From the NCBI GenBank assembly GCA_029582265.1, contig CM055835.1, positions 11,418,041 to 11,482,040 on the forward strand: DNA of 64,000 nucleotides, read 5' to 3'. Made by a program: the position numbers and the translations under genes. This DNA comes from Zoroaster sp. YZ-2022. Taxonomy: Eukaryota > Echinodermata > Asteroidea > Forcipulatida > Zoroasteridae. Shown here piece by piece: positions 10,253-27,850 of this stretch. The notes under the pieces are model-generated. The model saw nothing but the letters and a program-made list of their open reading frames with translations, searched no databases and was not told where the DNA came from. How positions within the stretch are numbered: the stretch's first letter is position 1; each line of letters begins with the position of its first letter.

Positions 10253-11831
10253 CTACTCAAAACAATTTAGGGAACACCGGATTTTTAACATCAAATAAAT
10301 TTGGGCCATGTCGAAATGTTCCATGAACCGGGATTTTCATTTGCAACCCCCTCCAGGGAACTATTTCGTTCAAAAATTTTGCATAGCAAAACTGCGATGC
10401 AAAAAATGAATTTGCATAGCAAAATAATTTTTTTGTATAGCAATCTGTGAATTTTGTGTAGCAAATTTAAAAATGCTTAAAATTACAGTATGTAGTGTGC
10501 ATAGGTAAAGGTGTTGTTTTTTAAGGCTTTACTGTCGTTTGGTTCATAATATGAATGTCCAAATTTTACCAGAAATAATAATTTTTAGTGTCCGGAAATT
10601 GAGCCACAGGTGGTAAAAAACTCACATGTAACTATTTTCGCCAAATTGCAGTCATTCATAAAAGTTAGTCCTCCGTCCATTTTCTTTTTTGTTTACATTA
10701 TTATATCGATCGCTAAAACAGAGGCAATATCACGAAAACAAATTACCGACTGCGACATGTTCGGGTGCTTTTCAAAGTGAATTTCGCCGAGTGTAACGTT
10801 ACTTTGTGGTATGATCAAGCTTGACTTTGATTATTAAAAATTCGTCAGGAAAATGAGTGGTTGAAAGCGCGATCATATTATGTGCCGAAATGATTCTAAA
10901 TCTCACCACTACATAATATATAAATGAATGCTCATTTTGTTAATTTTCAAAAACTTGTATTATAAAACGAAGTTAGTAACGTTTCTAGAGTTCCTTTGTT
11001 GAATACGGCCGTAGTGATCGTATGAAAGCGCACATGTGAACTGAACACGGTACTATTGTGTATAATTATGGGGTGGCTCAATTGTTCAATGTTCCAACCC
11101 CCAAACTCGGGAGAAAAAATAAAAACGTGCAAAGCTAAAAAAATAAAAATAAAAAAAAACTGGGCGGTTGTTGCGTGTTTTCCATTTCGGGAATTTCGCC
11201 CGTAGAAAAATATTCAGCAGAAAAATATTGCATGCACATAGAATTTTAGGCATTGCGGATAAAACCTTTACGGATTGCTGGAAATAAAGTTGCATGTACG
11301 GATTCACATAGGTAAAACAAGTGCGCGTGTTCACTGTTGCATCAACACCGTCGCGTCGTGAAGTCATTGTTGACCACGTACGTCCGCACGGACGTACCCC
11401 CCGGCGTGGTCTGGACACACGGAAACAAACCCAGTCAGGACGGATCCCTTGATATTTTTTGGTCGGAAATATACATGTAAACGTTATTTCGGGAAAGGTT
11501 TGTTAATATGATTTCAAAAATGTTTATAAATCTGTCGAAATTTGTATCGCAAAATCTGCGATGCATTGTTTGAAATTCCATCGCAGATTGTCCAAATTAC
11601 GTCGCATTTTGCGATGCGATGCGATACAGGGGAAATCGTTCACTGGGCCCCCCTCTCTCTTTCAGTAGTCATGTCATGAAATGTGTAATCACTACATGCA
11701 TCCTTTATCATCTGTTTAATTGTGCAGTTGAGTTGTTTCTCATAAATTCTGTGAAACATTGTGTTTATCTGAAATAAATTATCTTGCTTTAACTGAGATT
11801 ATTCCGGTGTTCCCTAAATTGTTTTGAGTAG
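10253..11831. mobile_element. Mariner-like MITE split by a nested insertion
   Basis: Ends CTACTCAAAACAATTTAGGG / CCCTAAATTGTTTTGAGTAG. The same element is uninterrupted at 18062-18322; alignment shows an inserted block 10354-11645 here within the CCCCCTCTCTC stretch. Confidence 0.85.
10354..11645. mobile_element. Nested 1.3-kb DNA element (CAGGGAACnATTTC ends)
   Basis: Ends CAGGGAACTATTTCG and CGTTCACTG, with subterminal GCGATGC / TTTGCGATGCGAT repeats. Its second copy is 49252-50483. No open frame resembles a transposase. The ends suggest a hAT-like element. Confidence 0.75.
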
Positions 11832-11834
11832 TAT

Positions 11835-13050
11835 AAATACTCCAATACTAATAAGCAACGGTCGATTTTTGTCCAGAAAATATTAATTAATAGGGCCTAC
11901 TCTACTGTATATTAATATTGAATTAATAAGGCAAATTTTTTTCCAGAGCAAAAAGGGGGAGAGGGTTTTACCTCACTTATCACTGCATGTGCCGCACTCG
12001 TTGATTGAGAGGCCGCTGCTTCAGTGGATACAAATTATTGAATATTTCTGATGATTTGCGCTTAGTTAATAATACAATCAAGTCAGAATGGGCGACCTAC
12101 ACGGAAGAACGCCCGATTAGTAACAAAGTAAAACAAACAAATAGGCCAAAGTGATGAAGACAACAAACTGGAGCAACACAGTATGGATATCGATGGGATC
12201 AGTTGGGTCTTGAGATGGCGGTTGAAAACAGAGGTACTGACCGCAGAGATGCGGAGTCATGGACCAATGGTCCTTAGAACCATAAGTTTAGTTAGAAATG
12301 AGGAGGGGGTGGCGGTTCATAGGTTCCAATACAAGTGGAATGGTAGTGCTGATTTGAATTTTTTGGTTGCTGATATTGGACTATAAACTGGGATTTGGAT
12401 GGCACAATGGATGCTTAAATGGCCCAACGCATACGGACAGCACAGATGTGCTAGAGGCCTCTTGGGTAGCTGATACAATAAAAAAAGGCACTGGAATTGC
12501 ATAGTTATTAGTTGTACTATTTGCCACTGATACGAAATACCACTCGATCTCTTGCGGCCCGTAATGCTGCCGCAAGAGGGCGGTATTTCAATCAATGCTG
12601 TTTAGGCGCCTAAGCCAAACCGCGATCTTGGACTTGGAAAACAAGTCTACCATCGGATCCAAACGCCAACATTATGTATGGAAACCACCTTCAAAGCTTG
12701 GTCCCCCACATACTTGTCACACAGGACGTACACATTTTGCCTCTATCATTTCAGTAAAAATGTGTGAAATAAGTACATGTACACGTACATATAGATGACT
12801 ACTTCATAGGGTAAATTCTTTGATTTACAATGCGAGCAGGCTAAAAAAAACAAAATATATTATGCCTTCAAATTAAATTTTTCAGAAGTACAGACCAACA
12901 GATCAAACAAGTGGCACTGTTAAGAACATTCTCTAGGAAATTCTCAGAGACCATTTGTATGACGTCAATGACATAATTATCAATGTATCAGGCATACGCT
13001 CTATGCCCAATTTATTTGGGTTCTGTTCAAATACAATGCACCTAATGAGC
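11835..13050. other. RPS5-AFMID intergenic stretch without a recognised gene
   Basis: The open frame 12183-12386 (plus, 67 aa) resembles nothing I know. At 12550-12577 TCTTGCGGC / GCCGCAAGA form an inverted repeat that runs into CCGCAAGAGGGCGG, a 12-of-14 match to a CTCF-type core. Nothing else stands out. Confidence 0.3.
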
Positions 13051-13055
13051 TTGAG

Positions 13056-13457
13056 TAGGGCTGGGCGATTATTGAAATTCACTACTCTAGTAATCACACA
13101 GCAATTACTTGCTAGTACCCGATTAATTGCAACTAAATGACTGCATTTTTATCATTATTTAAGCTTATATTGTATGCATTACTCGTACTAGTCATAGCCT
13201 AGGTCATTGGTTATTCACGTATTTCAAAAGTACACTATTTGAAACATTTTATTATATGATAATTATTCTGAAAACATCTATTATTTCTGATTTTGTTACA
13301 AATTAAACAAAATAATTGTTACTCATGAATGTGTTACTACTCGTGAGTATTTCTGAGTTGGGACGATTAATCAAGTAATAAAAAGACGCGAGTACAATTG
13401 CGATTAGCAATTACTATTCGCAAGTACTCAAGTAATCACACTACTCACCCAGCACTA
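13056..13457. mobile_element. hAT-like element (TAGGGCTGGGCGATTA ends)
   Basis: Left TAGGGCTGGGCGATTA and right CACCCAGCACTA are inverted, with AGTAATC-type motifs inside both ends. No clear 8-bp duplication. Confidence 0.6.
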
Positions 13458-13774
13458 CTAATGGGCATGTGACGCATGTTACCATGTGCATATATACAAG
13501 CATAGATCACATCATGTGCATACTTTAGTTTTGATAACCACTAGCACTACCTGTTCACGTGTGATGCCACAAGTCACGCTCAAGACCGTATGCTGTTGTT
13601 GATTATAATTCGGTAATGTTATAATAGGGTAATTAACAAAGGTTTACACTCCATTTACGAATAACTGACAACAAAACTAATTGCTTTCTGAACCTTCTCA
13701 GTGTATACAGTTTATTAATTCCTTTATTCTGAAACAAAGGAAAAGTCGCAACCAAGATTCAAGGGACTACAAGT

Positions 13775-13780
13775 TTTATT
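13775..13780 (-). terminator. Candidate RPS5 poly(A) signal AATAAA
   Basis: AATAAA on the minus strand, 262 nt beyond the stop codon; no nearer canonical hexamer was seen. The implied 3'UTR is long for a ribosomal protein gene, so a variant signal closer to the stop is possible. Confidence 0.35.
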
Positions 13781-14041
13781 ACTGCTAAAAGAAAACATTG
13801 CTTAACAGAAAATAAAGGTCAAGCATGCTAAGCTGATAAGCAGCCTGTGGTACTTATGGCTGGTTAACAAATTAACATGGTTAGCACAAATATTTGTACA
13901 CAAGTTTTCTGCTCAGCAGCACAGTGCCATTTTAAATATCTTTTAACAGTTTAGCCTGGTTTGTTTGGATGTGGTATAATTTGAATAGCATGTGTATGAT
14001 CTGTTTGCCATAGTGAGAGTTCCCGGTTTGATTCTGTCATC

Positions 14042-19638
<5,597 letters not shown>

Positions 19639-20494
19639 CCTGGTCTATGTAAAAGACAAAAATCAATTATTATATGGGAATCTCCAATGCAGTAGCGTTT
19701 ATTCTAAAGGAAACAATGGAGCATTTCAACTTCTGATTTTGTTTTTAAACACTCTTAAAAAGTTGGTACATGTACATCATTGGTAATTACCAGATTACAA
19801 AACTATAATACGAAAGCTAAACCGATATGAAATTGGTCAAGGTACCAATCATCCTGAAAATAACTATTCTGCCTGCCCTGAAGTGCTCTCATTTCACAGA
19901 AAACATGAACAAAATAATCTCATTTAAAACAAAAAGTTTATTTTTAGTGTTTGCTGTAAAAATTGTAAATGCTTTTTCACACTCACTCAATGAGCTGAAA
20001 CTTTCACAGGGAGTTTTTAATTTAATGTATCTTGATTCAAAGAGGGCAACATACCCACAGAAACAGTTTCACCAACATCACCATTGTTGTACCTTCCCAT
20101 TAAAATTTGCACACTGTTAAACCAGAAACAGCTTACAAGTCAACCAAACATGAAATAACACTGTTTAAAAAGGCTACATTCTTTCATTTTTTTTCACAAC
20201 TGACAGTAATTAACTTTTTATGTGGCTTTTATTACCAGTTGTTGTGTGGTGCACACCTAGCTATTCCAATGGGCCCCAGACATTGTATGTTTTTACACTG
20301 ACATCTGAGGTAACAGTGCCTTGTCTTGTCTGCTTGAGAAAGAGGGCACCATTCACACCACACAAAACACATGCACAAGTACAGTTTTTGATAATTAAAT
20401 CTATAAATTTGTCAAAGAATATTACCCTTTTAAATCCAAAACCGCTACAGTGGTAATGTAAAGCACATTTCAATAGTCATTGTTATTGATCCAC

Positions 20495-20715
20495 CTGGGA
20501 TGGCGTAATAATTATACCCCTGGCATAACAATAGTAAGAGAGTTTATATATCACAGTGACTTTCCTATTGGGAATTCACTTGAGATGGCATAACAATTCC
20601 CTTTACTAGGAAACTGGCATAACAATAACGACAACCTTTTTAAATGTTTTTTTTTAAATCTCTTTTTGGGTAGCTCTGGTTACCATAGCCCATAGAATTT
20701 TTCTGTAGATGACGT
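20495..20715. repeat. Cluster of GATGGCATAACAATA-like motifs
   Basis: GATGGCGTAATAATTA, CTGGCATAACAATAGT, GATGGCATAACAATTC, CTGGCATAACAATAACG and GATGACGTAACAGTC occur within about 220 bp. This looks like a decayed element of the motif-array type seen at 41-46 and 58-60 kb. Confidence 0.5.
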
Positions 20716-21014
20716 AACAGTCCAAACCATCACTGTAGAAGGCTTTAACTTACAGGATGTAAACTTGTACGTGTGCCAACTCTAACAACTTGAATTTAAA
20801 TTGACATCAAATTAAGTTTTATTAAAATAATATGTGTAAATTAATAATAAATGGATATTCTTATTTGGGTGGGAAGTTTTGATAAGTAAATTTTAAGTAT
20901 AAGAAGGATCATTTGTTTGTTTTCATCAAGGGAAATAAAAGGGGGAAAATTACAAGTTTTATTAAAAAACTTCGCCCTGAAAAGTACCATTGGTTTTATT
21001 TGATCGACAAGCGT

Positions 21015-21146
21015 AAGGTTTATCGCAAATATCAGCTGCAAAGAATCATGGGATGTCTGTGTGCCACCGTGTGCCACGCAAACAAACTCAATATTATCCC
21101 AGTATGCTTTGCGGCAGTTGCTTCAGCACTATTTGCGATAAACTTT
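21015..21146. repeat. Short inverted-repeat element
   Basis: GTTTATCGCAAATA and CTATTTGCGATAAAC flank about 105 bp that contains further partial symmetry (AGCTGCAAAG / CTTTGCGGCAG). Possibly a tiny MITE. Confidence 0.55.
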
Positions 21147-21659
21147 ATGAAAATCATCTCTCGTTAGAAAACTTGGTAGCCTTGAAAAGGCGCAAGTACG
21201 AGTTGGTAAAAGTATGAGTTGGCATGCATTACAGCACACGAGTAGCCCCACAAGTGTGGCATGGACCTGGATCCTTAGTCAAACACTAGTTCCACACACA
21301 GTCTCAACAGCATCTCATCTAGCGACCCGTCTAGCGACGGGTTATTTTCACCCTACATGCCTAGGCTACCCGTCATGATGGCCCAGTCCATTGTCCATCA
21401 TAAAAATGTAAGTAGTACAGGATTATGTAGGCTTATGTTTGAAGTATAATAATTCTTCGCCAACACATCAGTTTTAATTCTAAGGAATTCCATGCTAACT
21501 GCACAAGCCGCCCATTGTACATTATACATGTATACTCCACGTGCGCGCGCAGCGCATGTTCATGTAGGCCAACAATGTACGGTACCCACTGACACCGAGG
21601 ACACATGTAATCCCCCAAAGTAAGTGGGAAATTAAATATGAACAACGATGCCTGGTTAT

Positions 21660-21890
21660 TGTATATGCGCAGTGTCAACTATAATAGGATCCTTCTATTT
21701 TCTGAAGGGGAAGATTTTTTTTAGAAGGGAAATAAAGTCCGAAACCATCATAAAAGTAGATTTTAAAGATTTTCGCTTTCTCTACCCCCCCCCCCCCAAA
21801 AATAAATAGAATAATTTTTTAAATGGTTAGTGGTTGCAAAAAAATTCCAAAAACCCCTTAAAAAGTGGCAGTCGGATATGACATTCTTTC
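21660..21890. repeat. Inverted fragment of the AATGTCGTATC MITE
   Basis: Reverse-complement match to 8355-8575: ATAGGATCCTTCTATTTTCT, GAAGGGAAATAAAGTCCGAA, AAAAAGTGGCAGTCGGATAT. Contains a 14-C run. Confidence 0.7.
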
Positions 21891-22159
21891 CAAGCCAATG
21901 AATGTATGCACATCCAGCCAGATGTTGACCATTTTGTTTTCTGCTAAAAACACATGCTTAGACATTGTGCACAAGTGGCAGTTGGGTTCAACATTCTTTC
22001 CTAAACAATTTTGCCCCGTCAAAAACATAGTGCATATTATTATTACCGTCCATGTCCATGAGGCACGAAAGTGTTTATCACTGAAGTCAATGACTTTTGT
22101 CAATGACTTCAAACTCTAGCTAGGATGATCCTATCGTTATGTTATTCACATAAGCGCTA

Positions 22160-22553
22160 CAGAGTGCAAAAAGAAACGTAAATTGCATGTTTCACAAAAA
22201 AATAAACACATTGCACTGTAATACCGACTCAACTAGTTTGTATTGAAAACACGAATTAACATGTTGAGTCGGGCGGGGGCACTGTTTGCCGCTCTGCTCC
22301 AGTAATTGCAGCTATGACCGTGAAAGCAGATGGAACAGTAGGTGTATGACATGTGATCACATTGTGCGGACAGAATCGAACCGCAGAGAAGACCAAAACA
22401 AGACAAGAATTGATCAAAAGGTTTCAATATTTTTATTATCAAAGGCATACACGTAATAACAATACAGTACAAATACATAATATTTAAGGTATTACAGTGC
22501 AATGTGTTTATTTTTTCTTGAAACAAGCAATTAACGTTTCTTTCTGCACTCTG
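22160..22553. mobile_element. TIR element with about 35-bp inverted repeats (CAGAGTGCA ends)
   Basis: Left CAGAGTGCAAAAAGAAACGT and right ACGTTTCTTTCTGCACTCTG are inverted, and the symmetry continues through TTGCATGTTTCA / TGAAACAAGCAA. 394 bp, no open frame of interest, no clear target duplication. Confidence 0.8.
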
Positions 22554-24581
22554 ACAGCTCTGTATCCTATTCCTAGGCTAGGGTAGGTAGATTCATGGGA
22601 ATTTCAAAATGTTCCAATTACTTGAACTATTGTGTCATCTTAAAGAGCTTGAAATTTGCAATAAAATGATAGGTCTCCTACCTCCATACAGTTATCAAAA
22701 CAAAAGTTATCATAAAATATGTATCGCAAAATATAGCCATTTTTATATGCATAATGGGTGAAAAACCTGTGACCTTTTAGGCGTGATGTATAGGGAAATA
22801 ACACATGAATTAAAATATCTATCTTTAAAACCATGTAAAGGATTTTCAAACTTGTTGCTCAAGTTTCATATAAACCTTTGCTAGTTTTACAAAAGTACTT
22901 TTCTGATTTCAGATTGCAAGACACATACAAAGCAATGAAGACAACGGACCAATGGATGTTACTAGCTCATCTGTAGCAGGAGCTGGCTGGCATCTGTAGA
23001 AAATTATAAAAAAAGTTTTATTATTAAACATTTTATTATTTGAAGCATGGGGAAATAAAATATCAAAATCCACCATTTGAAATCAAAGCAGCTGTCTTTT
23101 CTATGTTATGTGTTGGTTGTATGCCAATGGAAATATGGTTGTAATCGTTAAAAAAAAAAAATAATAAATAAATAAATAAATTCCTCAAATATTTTTTAAA
23201 TACACAAAATTGCAGAATAAAAGTTAACACTTTCTGATTGCAGTCTATTTTAGAAGACTAAAATTACTTTTCATGAAAATAATTATATAAACATTTATAA
23301 GCAAGGATAATATTTAATTTCATAACTAATAATACCCACTTGCCAGGCCCACCCCCATTTTAGATAATGGAACAGCCCACTCCAGTACCTCCTTCCGTAC
23401 AGCAAGTACATGAAGCATGATCCATTTTGGTAATATAGGTAAACAGGTAACAATAGCCCCCCCATCCCATTGACAAACCATGTAAAAAAACCTTTGTAAA
23501 ATTTTAACCCTAACTCCCTAAGCATTGTTACTGAACAATAAAAATCCTTCAAAATCCTCCAACTGCCTTTGTTGTCTAGGGAGTTAGGGTTAATAATCAT
23601 TGAATGATGTTATTTACAAGTTAAAAATGTGTATTTTATCACTTGGGGGTATTTCAGTATCGGCACGAAAAAATTCTCGAATTTGCGTACCTTCGCGCCA
23701 AATCTGAATGGACATGTCATTTTGGGGGTCGGATAATATTTTTGTGCACAAATGTTTACTGCCGATGTGAAGTTTTTCAAGTTAATTAAGGTACATGTAC
23801 GTAGATTCTGTAAATAACATTTTTAATCTTCTTACAAAGTCAAGAATCAAAAATTTTGCAAAACTTACCAAGAAATCAAAGTTTTTTTTGACGAACGTGA
23901 AGTTTTCTCTGGGTGATTTTGGGGTCATTCGATGCACAAAGTAATGCTGTATCCGATGATAGCGTTACTTATAATATCCCGATCACCGCACTCTAGTCTT
24001 AGAATCAAGTTTAATCCGCCTAAGAGGGAAAATACACGCATGGTCGGGATGTCCCTTCCGCGGGTGACACGGTCATATGTCGAGTCTCAAATTAGCATAT
24101 CAGCAATCGCGCTGCCAACGGCGGGTTCCGTGAATCTACCGAGCTTTTTAGGCCTAGCACTTGTTAACAACGATAGGATTATCCTAGCTATTCAAACTCA
24201 AGTGCAATAATAATATAACCATGATTTTTTATCAATCAATGTGATATTCCCAGCCACTTTAACCATCCATGCAGTTGCAAAAATAGCCAGCTATTGAGCT
24301 AAAATCACCCGTAGCCGTACGGCCATAACCATCGCCACCATGGGGGCGGCCATCTTGAATTTTGATGAACTTCGACGGATGGTTGGTTATGTTGGATCAA
24401 GTCAGTGTTCAAAATAATCGTGAGTTTCCATTAAATGTATCCATTATAAACCATACTTCTACAATAAACTTAATCTAAAAATATTTACTACTCGTGTAGT
24501 TATGATAAAATTCTAAATATATTTCTCAAATTTACAATACAATCAATTTTAAACGGAGTTTCGATGTACAATCCTACTTAC

Positions 24582-24601
24582 TGCTACAATGTGTACGAAA
24601 G
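24582..24601 (-). promoter_or_regulatory. RPS5: Candidate RPS5 non-coding first exon with 5'TOP / TCT initiator
   Basis: Minus strand reads CTCCCTCTTTCG, a pyrimidine-rich TCT-type initiator, then about 13 nt and a donor GCA|GTAAGT. Spliced to ACCAGG-ATG at 19638 this gives a leader of about 26 nt starting CTTTC, as expected for a TOP mRNA. About 245 bp downstream of the start, 24346-24357 (minus) holds AAGATGGCCGCC, a YY1-type site common just downstream of ribosomal-protein start sites. The implied first intron is about 4.9 kb. Other GTAAG donors exist in between (for example 23870), so this is an inference. Confidence 0.35.
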
Positions 24602-24609
24602 AGGGAGAA

Positions 24610-26340
24610 ACGGGTTTCAGACACTCTGTTCAGGGGATCGGTCAAAGGTTAGCTTTCACAATTTGCATCCTCGAGAAGGAGACTAGAAGATATTCTGCAC
24701 GCACTTTTTTTCGTAGGATGGCAATGGACATTTTCCTAAAATGCGTTATTAATATATTGTTTTACTTTTGTTATCAAAAGTAAAATTGTTCAGAAATTGT
24801 AAGCATTTTCAAGAATCCAAATCTTTTTTTAAGGGAATGAACAACTGGTAAACCCTATTTTGTGAACCTCCGCAATTAATTAGTTAATTTCAACCCTCTT
24901 GTTTTACAACTTTCACTAACGTGTGGAATTTTTATCAAAGTTTGGTATGATGCCCATGTTTCTTTTGGAGGGGAACAAGGTCGGCACGCATGGGTAGATA
25001 GATGAATCTGGGGCCCGGACAGATCCGATATCCGCACCCGTCATTTGTCACCGAAACCTTCGTTGTACTGAGCTCCCATCCTCACGCCCTGCGCGCCCCC
25101 GGCGGTGCCCGTACTGGCTACGAGCCATGGAGTACTCTATGCTGCGAGTCTGGTTCGTTCACCCCCACCCTCACACCCCCACACCCCCACGTGACTCATG
25201 TAGCTCCCAAATCATGGGCATGGATGTATGCCTGGATGCAGCAAAAACTATAGCATGTATAATTAAGTGCACTTTGAAATCAGTGTTTGTGCTGGGCGGG
25301 CGCGATCAAGATTATGCGGCCATGCATGACTAGTAGGCCTGTGTGTGTGTGTGTGTGTGTGTGCGTGTGTGTGGGCTTGCACTGCAAACCCTCCGAGGAC
25401 ATTATAAGAAAGGGAACAATAGGTCCTCGGACGGCGGTTCTTTGTTCTTCGTTGTCCTCGGAAAACGGCGTGTACAAAACCAATGGAGATTGCTTCAAAA
25501 AGTTAGAGTCCAAACAATAGAAGAACAGACGTCTTGAAATTCACGACTGTGTGGGTGTGGGTGTGGGTGTGGGTGTGGGGGGAGGGGTGTGTGTGTGTTA
25601 TTTTTAGTGGATGGAGACCCTATACTGTATATAGTGAGATTAACTCGAGTCGAGTCTTTGGCAGCTAGAAGCGTAATTACAGCTAAAAGGGGGATCGGGA
25701 TCGGCGCGGCCGAGGGGGATGGGAAACATTCCCACCGTATACACACTAACTTGACGGTCCATCACATGAGTCCATCTCAGGGGCGGATCAGGGTCTCGAG
25801 AAAGAGGGGCACTCTGCCCCAAAAAGGGGGACACTTGGTAAATTCACATGCACGGTGATTAAAAAGGGGAAGCACATGCCCCCGGCCCATTTCTGAAATT
25901 CAGATATAGTGACTGCCCACCGAACTGCCCACCCGAACAGCAGCTCTTTCTGTGAGTAAAATACAATGTATTACAAACAACTCGGCAAATCTTCAGTGCT
26001 TAGAAACACGATTTGCAGTTGGCAAACTCATCATAGCCCTACTAAAAGGTTTGCCAAGGCGAACAATTATTCTGGACCTTGATGCTTCATATGCCGACTG
26101 ACTGAGGGTCAAATTGCCGACTAAGGAAAATTATTGGGGGTATACTGGTGTTACACCCCACCCCAACTCAAACAACTCAAACCATAGAGCAAAGATGCTC
26201 AAACAAAGCATACGTATATCGATCTTAGTGCAAATTTCGGCTTAAACGTTGTGACTATAACGAAAAGAATTCAGGAAACTTACAAAATCCAACAAATTTA
26301 CTTCAAATGGTGATCTTTTATCATAAATAGAAGTAACTTT
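24610..26340. other. No recognised gene; simple repeats
   Basis: A CpG-rich patch at 25010-25200, (GT)n at 25339-25375, and a GTGTGG-type repeat at 25546-25600. Nothing protein-like was recognised. Confidence 0.5.
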
Positions 26341-26348
26341 ATATGACA

Positions 26349-26667
26349 TTTAAAGGGACAATACCGTCACGATCAGAGCAGACTTTCAACTAACAGGGCA
26401 TGGAATCGGTGTCCTATATTTTAAGATGAACACAGTGCAGTGACTGAACTTTACTGGCTCATTTATGCAGCAGCAACGTATCATGTGAGGTATTATTTTC
26501 AGTATTATTTTCAGTTTTATTCTAAAACTAAAACTAGAATTGTGACGATATTGTGCCTTTTATAATGACAACAGTTGTCATTATAAAAGGCACAATATCG
26601 TCACGATTAACAGGGCATGGAATCGAAAGTTCTAGTTTTAGAATAAAACTGAAAATAATACCTAAGT
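26349..26667. mobile_element. Rearranged TTAA MITE (AGGGACAATA family) with fold-back
   Basis: Starts TTAAAGGGACAATACCGTC like the copy at 43379, with the shared GCAGACTTTC and CAGGGCATGGAAT blocks. It then folds back: 26542-26604 is a 63-bp palindrome (31-bp arms, one central base). The flanking ATTTTCAGTTTTATTCTAAA also recurs inverted. The far TTAA end is lost. Confidence 0.75.
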
Positions 26668-27059
26668 TTTGCTTTAAACAAAATATTATTGCTACTGGTA
26701 CGGTAATCCGGAGGTCGCGTGTCTATTTTCTTTTTGATAGCAAATTAGGCTTATATGATTATATCGATCAATGACATTGCGGCGTTTGTTCTTCAAACAG
26801 AATCCAAAATAATCTTGTTAAACTTATCGAGAACTTCCATTGCCGTAATACAGATAAAAATTGCATATCACGCTTGACGTATTAGACTTCATTCAAGTCG
26901 GTTGATGATATGGCTACGGATGGATATGGATAGCGCCCCGTCCGTTTGAGATTGTTGCGAATTACACTTCCCTCTCTGGTCACAGTAACAAAGATCACGA
27001 TTCTGATATTGTGCAAATAATCGGTGATGTAACTCAAGACGCACTATTCAAAACATCTT

Positions 27060-27379
27060 TCATCAACTTGACTTGAATCAAGATGAGTCCAGTCCGCGCA
27101 TGCGGAGAGAGGTCTCGCGCTTCTACAACCAGGGTCAACCACTTCAATGCTTTCCCTGCACTAGTATAGTGAAAACTTCGCTCTTCGGCGGTGGGGCCGG
27201 GACGCGCGCGAAAGTGGAAACGGGCAAAACTGTGGGGACGAGGTTGAATAAATGGTTTGCGTGTATGTGTCGTGTGCAGTGCACATTTATATGGATGAAC
27301 ACGTACATGTACATGTACGTATGTACGTACACGTCCTAGTTTTGAAGACTTCCGAAGAGTAACGTCGTTAGAGACGGTG
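27060..27379 (+). promoter_or_regulatory. Candidate CpG promoter and non-coding first exon (plus strand)
   Basis: A CpG-rich patch with an NRF1-like site (CGCGCATGCGGA, 27095-27106), TCTCGCGC nearby, and a good donor GGTG|GTAAGT near 27379 on the plus strand. It could be the start of the DIPK1-type gene or of an unseen transcript. No coding evidence was found. Confidence 0.25.
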
Positions 27380-27850
27380 GTAAGTCTTGATTTTCTATCG
27401 ATAAATTCTTTGCATAATTTTGTCATGATGAGACACATTAATACTTGTTAGTATGTTTTTTTATGACCATGCCCACTGTAAGTTCTTGTAGGAAACGACC
27501 TCTTTGCAATGGATTTTGGTTATGTTTAACGTTAGTTAGCAAGGAGCGTATCAATAGATGCTACTGAATTCGCAGTGTCTGCTGCGTTGGCGACGAGAGG
27601 GACTCGAGGGGGCGTGCTGGATGGGCAGTGTGTGCTCTAATTAATTGCGGGTTAGGTTGGGTTGGGGGAGTGGTGTGGGAGTGGTGTGGTGGGGTGGGGT
27701 GGGGGTGGGAGAGATATGTCCAGGGCCCAATTTCGTAGACACTTTGCTTAGTTTGCTTTTTCATTTTGTAGTGTTGCTAACCATTAAGCATAATGTTACT
27801 GTGACTGTTAGAGAAAGCTTTTAAAATGTGTTAACATTAAGGTGGGGCTT

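Larger units (their letters stand above)
19645..24580. other. RPS5 5' region / putative first intron
   Basis: No coding exon recognised. It holds a TGGCATAACAAT motif cluster (20495-20715), a short inverted repeat (21015-21146), an inverted MITE fragment (21660-21890), a TIR element (22160-22553), A-rich simple repeats near 23150 and a CpG-rich patch at 23990-24370 with a YY1-type site. If the TOP exon at 24.6 kb is right, all of this is intron. Confidence 0.4.

Noticed and set aside
12564..12580. CTCF binding site
   Set aside because: Only 12 of 14 core matches and no supporting context; kept only as a note.
24329..24420. Coding first exon GCCACCATGG...(MGAAILNFDELRRM)
   Set aside because: Good Kozak context, but the frame ends at TAA before any usable donor and matches nothing I know; the GGCCATCTT part is better read as a YY1 site.
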